Below, in pieces: positions 33,601 through 43,729 of a stretch of DNA of 64,000 nucleotides. How positions within the stretch are numbered: the first letter of the stretch is position 1; every line of letters starts with the position of its first letter. The position numbers were made by a program, and so were the translations under genes. A model generated the notes under the pieces. It had not been told where the DNA came from. It did no database searches and saw nothing but the letters and a program-made list of their open reading frames with translations. This DNA is from Nemopilema nomurai (taxonomy: Eukaryota > Cnidaria > Scyphozoa > Rhizostomeae > Rhizostomatidae), in the NCBI GenBank assembly GCA_003864495.1, contig ML133409.1, positions 1,705,671-1,769,670 on the forward strand. Direction: 5' to 3'.

Positions 33601-35916
33601 TCGTCAAGTCTGATAAGGATCATTTATTCTGTCCCTTAATATATTTCACAAAATCCTACCGATACAATTGAGTTTGTTTTTCACTCTAAACCTCTTTTGT
33701 TTTCTGGCTTTACTTTGTTAAGGGGCAAATGTTGCAAAAAAATTAGGAATCCTCATTATTCCAAATTCGTTTTGTCAATCTTAGTGAGTAATTGTATGTT
33801 CTTCTCTCAGGCCGCACCAGGAGAAGGAGTTGAGATTGCTTTGGATCCAAGTGAACTTGAGCTCGACCCGGCTGCAATGTCAGCTAAGTAAGTTATTCGT
33901 TTTAAGTCGTTTCACTTTGAAGCGCTTTGCAGTGCCCTTACCACTGCGTTAAGGTTAAAGGATATATCAGCTACATGGTATGTTAATGAAAAACCTGTTG
34001 ATAAACAAAAGGAAACAATCTTTTGAATGTTTTTGCCTTCATGGCTGATAAAGTAACGACAATGCAATCCTTAATTTTTTTAATATCAAGGATCTCTTGT
34101 GGGGTTTTCTTATTATCAATCCTGTTATTATCAATGATCCGCCATTGTTAGTTATTATTAACCACAATCTGCCAGCAAGACATGTACTGAAGTTTTTAGA
34201 AGGCGATAAACAAACGAAGAAGCTCTGCATTGTTTAGCGAATTGTTTGCGAGAAGTGGCAATTATCTTTTTATCTCGCTTTGTTTCCAGGTACGATGAAA
34301 CTATAAAAGAACGCGAAAAGATCAAGGAGAAGGAAGACCTCAGTGACATGGTTGCGGAGCATGCAGCCAAAAAGGTAATGCAGTTGATATCACTTTGCAG
34401 TTGAAATCACTATGCAGTTGAAATCACTATGCAGTTGATATCACTTTGCAGTTGAAATCACTTTGCAGTTGAAATCACTTTGCAGTTGATATCACTTTGC
34501 AGTTGAAATCACTTTGCAGTTGATATCACTTTGCAGTTGAAATCACTTTGCAGTTGAAATCACTATGCAGTTGATATCACTTTGCAGTTGATATCACTTT
34601 GCAGTTGAAATCACTATGCAGTTGATATCACTTTGCAGTTGATATCACTTTGCAGTTGAAATCACTATGCAGTTGAAATCACTTTGCAGTTGAAATCATT
34701 TTGCAGTTGAAATCACTATGCAGTTGATATCACTATGCAGTTGATATCACTTTGCAGTTAAAATCACTTTGCAGTTGAAATCACTATGCAGTTGATATCA
34801 CTTTGCAGTTGAAATCACTTTGCAGTTGAAATCACTATGCAGTTGATATCTATGCAGTTGATATCACTTTGCAGTTGAAATCACTTTGCAGTTGAAATCA
34901 GTTTGCAGTTGAAATCACTATGCAGTTGATATCACTTTGCAGTTGAAATCACTTTGCAGTTGAAATCACTTTGCAGTTGAAATCACTATGCAGTTGATAT
35001 CACTATGCAGTTGATATCACTTTGCAGTTAAAATCACTTTGCAGTTGAAATCACTATGCAGTTGATATCACTTTGCAGTTGAAATCACTTTGCAGTTGAA
35101 ATCACTATGCAGTTGATATCACTATGCAGTTGATATCACTTTGCAGTTGAAATCACTTTGCAGTTGAAATCAGTTTGCAGTTGAAATCACTATGCAGTTG
35201 ATATCACTTTGCAGTTGAAATCACTTTGCAGTTGAAATCACTTTGCAGTTGAAATCACTTTGCAGTTGAAATCACTATGCAGTTGATATCACTTTGCAGT
35301 TGAAATCACTTTGCAGTTGAAATCACTATGCAGTTGATATCACTATGCAGTTGATATCACTTTGCAGTTGAAATCACTTTGCAGTTGAAATCACTTTGCA
35401 GTTGATATCACTTTGCAGTTGAAATCACTATGCAGTTGAAAACACTATGCAGTTGATATCATTTTGCAGTTAAGGCGTTTCGTGTGTTTTATTGCCACAT
35501 ATAAGTCTGATAAAAGGGATTGTGAATGGGTCAATTTTTGTTCGACCATTTTGTTACCGCGACCTTTACAATTTGTGCAAAGGCAAGAATTGCAATGTAA
35601 ATGTAGGGGACGCTCTGGATTTTTTTTCAGACTGCTTTATAAACTCGGGCTTAAGAATACCGACAGCCTAGCATCACCTATTTTTATCTTCAGTGTTTTA
35701 TATTGCAGTTATACCCTTAAACTAAACTCATAGAGCAGTCAGTAAATTTAAAGAATTAGTGCTTTGTTTGCTCCATTTGTTTGTTGTTGTCATTACTCAC
35801 TAACACTGTGTGGATGACGGTCTTTAACTATGAAAATGTTTTGCATTCATTAGAAACGAAAGAAACCAACGGACAGTGGAAAGGCTGCAAAGAAATACAA
35901 AGAATTTAAATTCTAA
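21622..35916 (+). CDS. SF3B2: Splicing factor 3b subunit 2 (SAP145), 21 exons, 5' part not found
   Basis: SF3B2 is the U2 snRNP SF3b subunit that contacts pre-mRNA next to the branch site and binds SF3B4. Exons: 21622-21702, 22290-22415, 23304-23360, 24038-24097, 25450-25524, 25716-25790, 26441-26500, 26853-26903, 27222-27263, 27712-27750, 28096-28157, 29341-29389, 29788-29877, 30236-30343, 30836-31021, 31172-31224, 32770-32974, 33362-33376, 33811-33887, 34290-34374, 35854-35916. All junctions are GT-AG and keep frame, giving 552 aa plus stop. Visible landmarks in order: Lys-rich tract, KIFEAFK, the DUF382 core (VPVPRHWCFKRKYLQGKRGF, KPPFELPDFIK), the PSP segment (GDLYYEGKEF, KKPGDLSDDLR), PPPWLIAMQRYGPPPSYPNL, FGYHAGGWGKPPVDE, EIDRTPWGELE, and the C-terminus KKYKEFKF. 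This corresponds to roughly the last 550 of about 895 human residues. The SAP domain and Pro-rich N-terminus are not seen in the window. Confidence 0.97.
24290..25055. repeat. 15-bp minisatellite in an SF3B2 intron, about 50 copies
   Basis: The unit TATCAGAATAGCAAT repeats with interspersed variants (AGCAGC, TATCAAT). A higher-order pattern of about 165-180 bp is visible in the first half. Copies decay to the right and end near 25055. The array lies in the intron between exons 24038-24097 and 25450-25524, well away from both splice sites. Confidence 0.95.
31319..31760 (+). mobile_element. GGAACG-rich inverted-repeat element, copy 1 (SF3B2 intron)
   Basis: Starts AGGCCTTGTTCACATGGGAA. It is built of short palindromic blocks (GGAACGGAACG and its complement CGTTCCGTTCC) alternating with GTTCACACGGG or CGTGTGAAC, and includes a four-fold 15-bp run at about 31354-31400. 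The segment CCATTTTGTGGA followed by TTATTTCGTGTAA also occurs at 42655-42681, showing that this is one family. No transposase frame is present. The right end is not certain. Confidence 0.7.
32275..32455. mobile_element. Related inverted-repeat element with GTTTACACGGG ends
   Basis: GCCCGTTTACACGGGGGCC on the left, CGTGTAAACAGGGTC on the right, and several GGTTCCAAATGGAAC palindromes between. It resembles the GGAACG family in layout but differs in sequence. It lies in the intron before exon 32770-32974. Confidence 0.6.
34376..35472. repeat. 17-bp minisatellite filling most of the last SF3B2 intron, about 64 copies
   Basis: Two unit variants, TGCAGTTGAAATCACTT and TGCAGTTGATATCACTT, are mixed, with TTTGCAG or TATGCAG at each joint. 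The array starts within two bases of the 5' splice site of the last intron (GTAATGCAG), so the end of the donor context is part of the first unit. Longer duplicated blocks of about 340 bp can be seen (34680-34970 resembles 34960-35250). Confidence 0.96.
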
Positions 35917-37281
35917 TCGTTGCCAGCAGTTATTTTCACAGGAAATATGTCTAGAAAAAGGGACAGAAGTTTAGTGTATGTATGTTGTAATTCTATTATA
36001 ATTTCTTCGTGATTTGAAGGCTTTCTCAAGGACTGTTCTTTCTTTTTCATTCAACTGCCAGCACTCGTCTTCAAGACTCACCTCCCTTCCTTTGCATGAT
36101 TAGGAGGCAAGCATCGTTCTGTCCATTGGAAAATCAGCCAGCCTTTTTATGCCAGGCACAGCAGGGCCTCTAGCTCTCTAAATACGCCGTTCTGTCGTCG
36201 GTGCTGTCTACCCAAGCCACCTGGCCCTAAAGGGCGTTCACTTGATACTGCTGCGGCACGAAAAGATAAGAGGGCACAACCTTGTGGTATTGAGCCAGTC
36301 AAGGCTCGTTAAGCTACGGCCACGTATGCTAGGCCCGGAAGGAGTCAAACCTGAGCCTAGATGTGTATGGCTTCAGGGCTTCCGAAAGCCACCCCTTGGA
36401 GAGTAGCAGCTTTAGAGTACTCTTTTTTTCAAATCGATCTCAAGCTCTGATTCTTCGATTCAGCTTCATTCTCAAGTCCGAGATACTTGTGAATTCTATT
36501 ACTAAAGTGATGAGAAAAGGATGCGATTGAATAATAGCTTGGAAATTCTACTAGAGTATAGAATGAGGAACAATACGAATATAGAATGATATGTTTTGGA
36601 GCCCCTTTCAGCAAGCCAAGCAGATGGGTTGAGATCATTTCACAGGAAAAATTGTTAAAGGTCAAGATAGGTTCCAGTGCTGCCATTGTTGAATTTATCC
36701 AGATAACACCTGCATATTAGAACCTACAATTTTCAAAGTCAGCATGAAGAGGCACTTATATATTGGGTGTTTAGTGGAAAATGAGGCTGTTTAGGTTCTT
36801 AGATTGGTTCTTATTCTCTTCAGGGCTTCCACCAATTTGATCATCCCGATCCAACCTTTAAGCCTATTGTTTACTGTCTGTTAATCAGTTCACAAAGTTT
36901 TATGCATAGCAGAAAATCTATTGTGGAAACAGAACTTTTTTAATATTCCAAAATGGAATCCTTGGCATACTGTTTAAAACAACATAACTTAAAAAACATG
37001 CTTAGAAATGGTTTTGTATACTAAATGAATTAACTGGAATATTCAATGCTTTCTTTGCTGACTATGGCACCATTTTAGCTGAATGTATTGGCAACAGATA
37101 TAACAGAGGGGGTGGTGAAGGTCTTGAAATTCCAGTAGATTACAAACCTATCAGTGGGAACCCCTACTACCTACGAAAGGTAGTGAGAAAGCTGAGCAAA
37201 AAGGAGTTTACAAAAGACTTCAATTTAAGTAGAATAATGAACAGTTAGTCAGTCAGTTAGTTATTGTTTTGAAATATAATG
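35917..37281. other. SF3B2 3' flank and intergenic
   Basis: No canonical AATAAA lies immediately after the SF3B2 stop. The stretch 36180-36400 is markedly less AT-rich, with hints of GGTTCTTA-type repeat ends around it (36660-36820, again at 38790-38890). No gene recognised. Confidence 0.4.
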
Positions 37282-38739
37282 GCTTGAACTAGGCCTGTCC
37301 ACCGAAGGTCGAATAATCGGTATTCGGTTGCCTGTTTCACTATTCGGTTAGCTGAAGTCCAAAGCGAATATTCGGTTACAAGCGAATAGTTCGAATAGTG
37401 CGATTATTCGGTTGGAGATGAATAGTGCGAATAACTTCACTGATGGAGGTCCACAACGGTTGTTTGAATAGCCGTGACTCATCGATAAGCGTTGACTATT
37501 CGAATAACCGTGACTATTCGAATAGCCGTGACTGATCGAATAGCCGTGACTGATCGAATAGCCGTGACTGATCGAATAGTAATTGCCAACCGAAAAGCAT
37601 TGACTATTCGAATAACCGTGACTCATCGAATAGCTGTGACTATTCGAATAGCTGTGACTATTCGAATAGGCGTGACTGATCGAATAGCCGTGACTGATCG
37701 AATAGCCGTGACTGATCGAATAGCCGGGACTGATCGAATAGTAATTGCCAACCGAAAAGCATTGACTATTCGAATAACCGTGACTCATCGAATAGCTGTG
37801 ACTATTCGAATAGCTGTGACTATTCGAATAGGCGTGACTGATCGAATAGCCGTGACTGATCGAATAGCCGTGACTGATCGAATAGCCGGGACTGATCGAA
37901 TAGTAATTGCCAACCGAATAGCACTGACTGGTCGAATAGCAAGGATTGTTCTAAAGGAGAAAGGCAACTTCCTATCTTCAATCTTAGAGAGAGTTTCATG
38001 GATACGGGCCTTCTTCAAAAATGGCAATCCCAAGAAATAGTTACAAAGCCAATAAAGCAAGATTGGAAGGGGGCAAGGGGAGTGGAGCGTGGGTTGCGGG
38101 TGGGGGTCATGGGGCTTTTTCTTCGGAAAATTTTTGTGCTACAGTGCCTCCGACGAAGGGGAGGCCGGGGGTTATGGCCCAACCACTATTTTGCAGAATA
38201 ATATAACTTTTCACAAAATCACTTGTTGTGAGTGTTAAATTTTCTTTTGCCCCCCCCCCTCTCCCCCTCTTCCCAACCTGTGTTGAAGCCCGTGCTAGAA
38301 AGCTTTTCACTTTTACAAATGTTGGAAAACGACCCTTTTTGAAAATGTACGACTATGGTTTCTCGTTAATTTGATACTGACTTTCTGGCCATTAGGGGCA
38401 ACTAATGCTAGGGAAGGTTCGAGAAAACATTTATTTTTGACAAAAACTCGTTTTAAAAATTGTTTTGCAGCACACTCTTAGAAGTTACGTAAAACACAGG
38501 AGGTATCAATAGGAAAACAAAAAAATTAATGGTTCTGACTTATCGAATAGTAATGACTCATTAGCTAGATTCACAGGTTGGTTAAATTACAAGAAATTTT
38601 CAGATTGCAGTTTTTTACCACCACCCTGCCACACCCATTTTACCACACCCATATTCGTCGAATAACCGAGTATTCGTTAAATTTTAAGCCGAATAGCCGA
38701 ATAGGGATATCCGAAGGTTTGGACAGCCCTAGATTGAAC
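37282..38739. mobile_element. hAT-like non-autonomous element with 8-bp target duplication
   Basis: The element spans 37290-38731. Its ends are TAGGCCTGTCCACCGAAGGT and, at the right, ACCTTCGG with TGGACAGCCCTA in inverted sense. The flanks are GCTTGAAC (37282-37289) and GATTGAAC (38732-38739), a 7/8 match. TAGGG-type ends with an 8-bp duplication are typical of hAT transposons. Subterminal ATTCGGTTATTCG blocks are present at both ends. There is no transposase frame. Confidence 0.75.
37440..37935. repeat. TATTCGAATA minisatellite inside the hAT-like element
   Basis: 18-bp units of the type CGAATAGCCGTGACTGAT alternate with CGAATAGCTGTGACTATT. A block of roughly 180 bp beginning ATTGCCAACCGAAAAGCATT at 37581 is repeated at 37744. 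Because 18 is a multiple of three, the array reads open on both strands (182 codons on +, 146 on -) as monotonous peptides (VTDRIA, SISHGY). I regard these as repeat artefacts. Confidence 0.9.
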
Positions 38740-40297
38740 GTTCCATATCAATGGCTAATCTAATTTGGTTATTCTCTACAAATAAGAACCTATTTTAGAT
38801 TCCAGGCTGGATAGGTTCTTATAAAATGGGGTCTAATTTCATAATTTCAGCCCATGGGTTCTTAATTCACAGGTTCTTATAGGCGGGTGTTTACTGTACT
38901 TCAACATGAAAAATTTTGAGCTGATTGTCTTGCAGACGCCTTCTGTTGCGCAGCCCCAAGTTTTAATTTGAAAGCAGACTCTCATCTTATCATCTTATTT
39001 TCCGCGATGCAATGCTTTCAGAAGTAGCAGAAGCAAAGGTTTTTAAAGACAATGCTGCTAGGTCTACGTGCGCAAGCCGTCAACCAATCAATCTGCAGCA
39101 GGTTTTACCCTGACTAGATGCTGCCCTCTAGATTTAGCAGGACTTCTTTTTGCTCAAAACTAAGAGAGGTGAAATTTTTAAAAGCCCATTGTGAAGCATG
39201 ATCCAGCATAGGGCATCATTCTTATGATGAGCAGGACAGTAATACAGGGCTGCCGTAGTGTAGGGTAGGACCGTCTTATGTCATTATGATGTACCTTAAG
39301 AAGCTTTGCTTGGCTGTAAACGGAGTTGCTAGGAGCTTGATTTACGATGAAACCAATATTGAACAGCAACACCTCGGTCGAAACACTAAATGGCATTTCT
39401 GACGTCATGTTAATGACTAATTGCTTTTAGTTTGAGTGGTGTTCGATACGCTTGCGTTATGTATCAATACCATAATTACCAAAGCTTTCCGTAGGTTTGA
39501 AATCTAGTATATTTAGGCCTTGAAGATGACCACCATTTAGGTGATTAAGAGAATTGTTGGAGATGAACACAATGGGTTTACAAATGGATTAATGAAAACC
39601 CAAAACCCCACACTGTTTCACGGACATTCAACAGCATTGACACCTATAGATTTGTTTTCCATTATCAATCAGTATTTTCCAAGGCATAATTACTACTGGG
39701 GATAATATGCTAAAAGGGCCCAAAGAATAATATTAAAAAAGAGAGTATGGGTCTGAGCTGCGGCAATACACTTTTTTAAAGATAGGATTGTCACAGTTAC
39801 CCCAAACGAGGTTGCTGATAAGAATTTCAGTTCTGCAGTCATTGCCTACAGCCAATCTAAGAACAATCTTATGTTTTTCTAAAAATACAGAATATTACAT
39901 GGAAAAGTGGACTTCAAAAGCCTTGTAAACAAGTTAGAATTGAGAAAGTCCTACCCTGGGTACCAGACTCACATAGTGGTCACTAAGTTCTAGGGAAATT
40001 CTATGATTTTGGTACGACATAACTCTTAACTCACGATGTGTAAAGTCACGAACATGCAAATTCATATTATTACAATTTCGGCTAATTTTGCTGCATTGAA
40101 TTGCCAGTCAACTAAGTGCTTCGTGTATCCCGGCATTCAAACGCGACTACAGGCCCGCCACAATTCTCCACGCCCCTCGACCACCACAAAGGAAAACAAA
40201 CCAACCCTCGATAACAAAGGCAGGCCCTCGACCAGCCTCCATTTTTATTTCGCTACCTTCGAAGCACGTCGCAAAGCTAGGAGTTTTGATGCAGAAG
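38740..40297. other. Intergenic, upstream of the methyltransferase gene
   Basis: Repeat ends of the type GGTTCTTATA near 38810-38890 resemble 36720-36820, which suggests the hAT-like element landed in an older repeat. No other gene recognised. Confidence 0.4.
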
Positions 40298-41188
40298 ATG
40301 GCTTCTAAAGGTGAAATGTTGCCCAACAACTATGTTGCTGATGATAATAATTATACTGAGACGTACGACGTTTACAGACGGGGGCTTATGCAGCAACAAA
40401 GTATTTGGATACGTGAGAGGGTCGTGCCTGTACTGCTGGAGCAATATGCCCGTCCTTCGTTGGAGATGAACCTGATGTCTGTCGGATCGGGCGAGGGGGA
40501 CATTGACATTATACTTTTGGAATCAGTGATCGAAGAATTGGGGAAAATTGGCAGAAGTGACTACTCCATTAGCTATACAGTTGTTGAGAGGAACCCCGTT
40601 TTTGTAGAGCGATTTCGCAAAACATTGGAAGGCAAGAGGGATGCTTTTGCCAAAATCAAGTTTACCTTCATTGTTGGCACGCTAGAAGAGGCTGCACTTA
40701 GTGAACAGAAGTTCGACTTTATACATATCATCCATACCTTGTATTACATGAATGCAGAGCATGTTTTGCGACTTTGTGTTGGCAAGCACTTAAACAAAGG
40801 TGGCATTTTGTTGGCTGTTGTCCAGTCAGAAAGAAATCTCTATGCGAAAAATTGGCGGATGTTTTCCCAAAGGTTAAAGCATTGTGTGGGGGACTTCAAC
40901 TTGCTTTGTGAGACGGAGATGAAAGAGCTGGCCGAGAAGATTGGCACAAAATATTCAATTTGCACGGGTAAACGAGTGCTGGACGTGACAGATATTGTCG
41001 GTGGCACGGGGCCCAACCCAGCGGGCTTCAAGTTGCTCGATTTCCTCTTCCATTCGAAGAATTTGAAGGATTTGTTGAAGGCTGACGAGTTGCAGGAAAT
41101 CACCGACTTCATTAAGGCCAATACAAGTGTAGTCGAGGGGAGGCATGTTGGGTGTGGCGACGAAACACTGTTGTTTATGCACAATTGA
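40298..41188 (+). CDS. Histamine N-methyltransferase-like SAM-dependent enzyme, intronless
   Basis: A 296-residue frame starting at ATG 40298, which has A at -3 and G at +4 and gives a length close to human HNMT (292 aa); ATG 40289 is an alternative. SAM-binding motif I reads LMSVGSGEGDIDIILL (human ILSIGGGAGEIDLQIL), the acidic residue after strand 2 is in YTVVERNP, and motif IV/V reads FDFIHIIHTLYYM followed by LNKGGILLAVVQSERN. In human HNMT, Glu28, Gln143 and Asn283 bind histamine; my by-eye alignment places Gln, His and Glu there. The SAM site therefore looks intact while the amine pocket is changed, so the true substrate may not be histamine. The gene has no introns, unlike the vertebrate gene, which fits either a retrocopy or a lineage family of intronless copies. 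The enzyme should be cytosolic; no signal peptide is seen. Confidence 0.88.
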   Translation: MASKGEMLPNNYVADDNNYTETYDVYRRGLMQQQSIWIRERVVPVLLEQYARPSLEMNLMSVGSGEGDIDIILLESVIEELGKIGRSDYSISYTVVERNPVFVERFRKTLEGKRDAFAKIKFTFIVGTLEEAALSEQKFDFIHIIHTLYYMNAEHVLRLCVGKHLNKGGILLAVVQSERNLYAKNWRMFSQRLKHCVGDFNLLCETEMKELAEKIGTKYSICTGKRVLDVTDIVGGTGPNPAGFKLLDFLFHSKNLKDLLKADELQEITDFIKANTSVVEGRHVGCGDETLLFMHN

Positions 41189-41879
41189 CAGGCTTCGTGC
41201 CTCGCTTCTTGTAGATGACTTGTGTTAGTGTTATTCATTTAAATTCTTGTCCGACCGGGTATCCGTTGAATTCTTTCTCCTTTTCCTTTCCTGTAAAAAC
41301 CAAGAAACGTCCATCAGCCACCCCATTCCCAGCTTACCCGCCATTGCAGCAGTATTGTGTCCCCACGGCTGAAAAGTGCTCCCACTGGGCGACAATTTGA
41401 ACATAGTTCCGAAACGCCTTTGTTTTTTTCTAATCATCCATTACAAAAGCAGCGGGAATGAATTGAATCCATTTTGTTGTTGGTTCGGATCTTGACCACG
41501 TTGGTTCGGATCTTGACCACCAGGACGGCAAGTATCGCCTCCGGGTCGCACATGGTGCAACAGCTACAAGCAAATGAAGACAGTGGCGGTGCCAGGGACT
41601 TCGGGGCCCGGGGCCGAAATCATTGAACGGCTCATTGCGTCAGATGGCCAACTAAAGACAATTGGAATTAAGTCAAATCAACAAGTCTTATGCTAATTCG
41701 GATTGGCAGCACAGGGGTTATTCTAACGCGGTTTTGTTACCGTTTTGTGGTGTTGTAAATTTGCTTTGTGGTATTGTGATTTTAATTTTGTGGTGTTGTA
41801 AAAAATTTGACTCACTGGAACAATTTTTCGTGAAATATAAGGAGTCATTTGGTAAAACTACACTGCACTTTCTGGAACG
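41189..41879. other. 3' flank of the methyltransferase gene
   Basis: The 18-bp sequence TTGGTTCGGATCTTGACC is tandemly doubled at about 41481-41518. CAGTGGCGGTGCCAGGGAC at about 41580 looks like the start of a repeat copy. No gene. Confidence 0.4.
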
Positions 41880-41975
41880 GAATAGTATACTGTTCACACG
41901 GTAACGGAACGATTGCGTATCGATTTTTGTTTATGTTCAGACGGGAACGCAATCGTTCCGTTCTGCAATTTGCGC
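41880..41975. mobile_element. GGAACG-type element, fragment
   Basis: CTGTTCACACGGTAACGGAA and GACGGGAACGCAATCGTTCC match the ends of the copies at 42370-42907 and 43330-43612. A short broken piece. Confidence 0.6.
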
Positions 41976-42369
41976 TCCAAAATAAGCAAATGAGCTTTAA
42001 TGCGCATGTCCATAATGGGGATTGATTTCGTCATTCTGATTTATCTCTGAGCCGATTTCGTTGGTTTTTAAACAATTCGATTAAAAAAATTATCAAATGG
42101 AGAAAGCTAAAGCGCCCCAAAAGGAGCAAGCTCGTGGTAAAATGAAAGCCAAACCTAAATAGAAGGGATTTCAAAGTTTGCAGAACGGTGTTAAGTATTT
42201 TAAATGGACGGACAACGAGAGTGTAGCTAGTGAAACTGCAAGAAGACCAATAGTGTTTGTGAAATCCTCCATTTTCTTCGCTGCGATTACTATTGTCACC
42301 TGCTGCTTCCCATAAAAACAACACAGACGCATGCGCCAAAGGCAAAACTCTTATCGTTCCAATTTTGGA

Positions 42370-42907
42370 CCAGTTCTGCGCGTTCACACGGGAACGGAAC
42401 GATTGCGTACCGTTCCACTTTTCGTATCACTAAGGCCCCGTTCACACGGGGACGGAACGGAACGGAACGGAACGGAACGATGTGGAACTGGTCCAGAAAA
42501 CAAAAGAATTTTTGCAGGTGTTCACACGAGAACGATTGGAAGCGTTCCGTTCCGTTCCAAAAAGTGGACGGCTCTGAAAAGTGATCCGTAAAACGGAACG
42601 GAACGGAACGGACCAATTTAGCCCTCGTGTGAACACTTTTTTGGCCCGTTCCGTTCCATTTTGTGGATTTATTTCGTGTACTTTTACATGAAGTTGGCTG
42701 TAAACTAAAATGGCCGCAGTAAACAGGAGGACGCTTTTAGCACTATTGTCAGATTTCAAATCTGGGCGTTGATCGCCCGTTTTTGGGGGCCTTTCCGAGA
42801 TATCGGGGTCTAAAGTCCCGTGTGAACACAACCCCTGAGCGTTACACTTTTCGTAACGGAGAAGAACGGAACGGAACGATTGCGTTCCCGTGTGAACAGG
42901 GCCTTTG
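42370..42907. mobile_element. GGAACG-rich inverted-repeat element, copy 2
   Basis: Left end near AGGCCCCGTTCACACGGGG (42423), right end GTTCCCGTGTGAACAGGGCC (about 42884-42903), with GGAACGGAACGG blocks at both ends. The interior segment CCATTTTGTGGATTTATTTC matches copy 1 in the SF3B2 intron. The 3' part is duplicated at 43521-43729. Confidence 0.75.
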
Positions 42908-43024
42908 AAACACCCCTGTTATCCTTCAAAATTGTCTAAATAACGCAGTAAAAACATCAACAAGTTGCAAAATATAAAGCTCTCCTATCATCAGAATTTA
43001 AAACCTCTGCGCTTTGACCTTCTT
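42816..43024 (+). repeat. 209-bp perfect duplication, left copy
   Basis: Identical by eye to 43521-43729, offset exactly 705 bp. The block includes the right end of a GGAACG element and about 120 bp of its flank (CCTTTGAAACACCCCTGTTA onward), so it is a segmental duplication rather than two independent insertions. Confidence 0.88.
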
Positions 43025-43329
43025 TCAAATTTTTGGTTAATTTGAATGTCAATAAAAATAGACGGATTAGTTTTTTTATATGGTATTCATGATCATTGAC
43101 TACCATTTGGAATTCATTTATATTCTGAAATTAGTGGGCCATAAAAAAGTTGATTTGGCCTGCGAAGATTTGTAATCTCTTATGGTTTCAAGTAGTAGTT
43201 GAATATCACCATCAGACCACTTAAAATTAGCTTCTGGGTCATTTTCTTTTTCTTTCGCCATATTTTTCGCCTTTTCAGCAGCCATTTTGTGTCAACAACT
43301 GAAAAGGCGGTAATTATCGGTCATGCGCA

Positions 43330-43612
43330 GTCACACATCGTTCTTCCTGCGAGGCCGGTTCTGCTAAGGAGCATAGTCCAGCTAAGAACCGTTTCAACGT
43401 CGTGTGAACACCTCTGAAAAAGTTCCGTTCCGTTCTGTTCCGTTCCATTCCGTCCCCGTGTGAACGGGGCCTAATTTCATCGTTCCACTTTTTGGAACGG
43501 AACGATGTCATTTGAAGCGTTCCCGTGTGAACACAACCCCTGAGCGTTACACTTTTCGTAACGGAGAAGAACGGAACGGAACGATTGCGTTCCCGTGTGA
43601 ACAGGGCCTTTG
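43330..43612 (-). mobile_element. GGAACG-rich inverted-repeat element, copy 3
   Basis: In reverse sense it matches the left half of copy 1: CCCTGTTCACACGGGAACGC, then GTGTAACGCTCAGGGGTTGT, then AACGCTTCAAATGACATCGT. Confidence 0.72.
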
Positions 43613-43729
43613 AAACACCCCTGTTATCCTTCAAAATTGTCTAAATAACGCAGTAAAAACATCAACAAGTTGCAAAATATAAAGCTCTCCTATCATCAGA
43701 ATTTAAAACCTCTGCGCTTTGACCTTCTT
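43521..43729 (+). repeat. 209-bp perfect duplication, right copy
   Basis: See 42816-43024. Sequence on either side differs. Confidence 0.88.

Noticed and set aside
36080..36420. tRNA or structured RNA in the less AT-rich stretch after SF3B2
   Set aside because: No cloverleaf, A-box or B-box pattern could be fitted.
37348..38040. Low-complexity proteins of 146 and 182 codons (SISHGY and VTDRIA repeats)
   Set aside because: An 18-bp minisatellite inside a transposon stays open on both strands; there is no other sign of coding.
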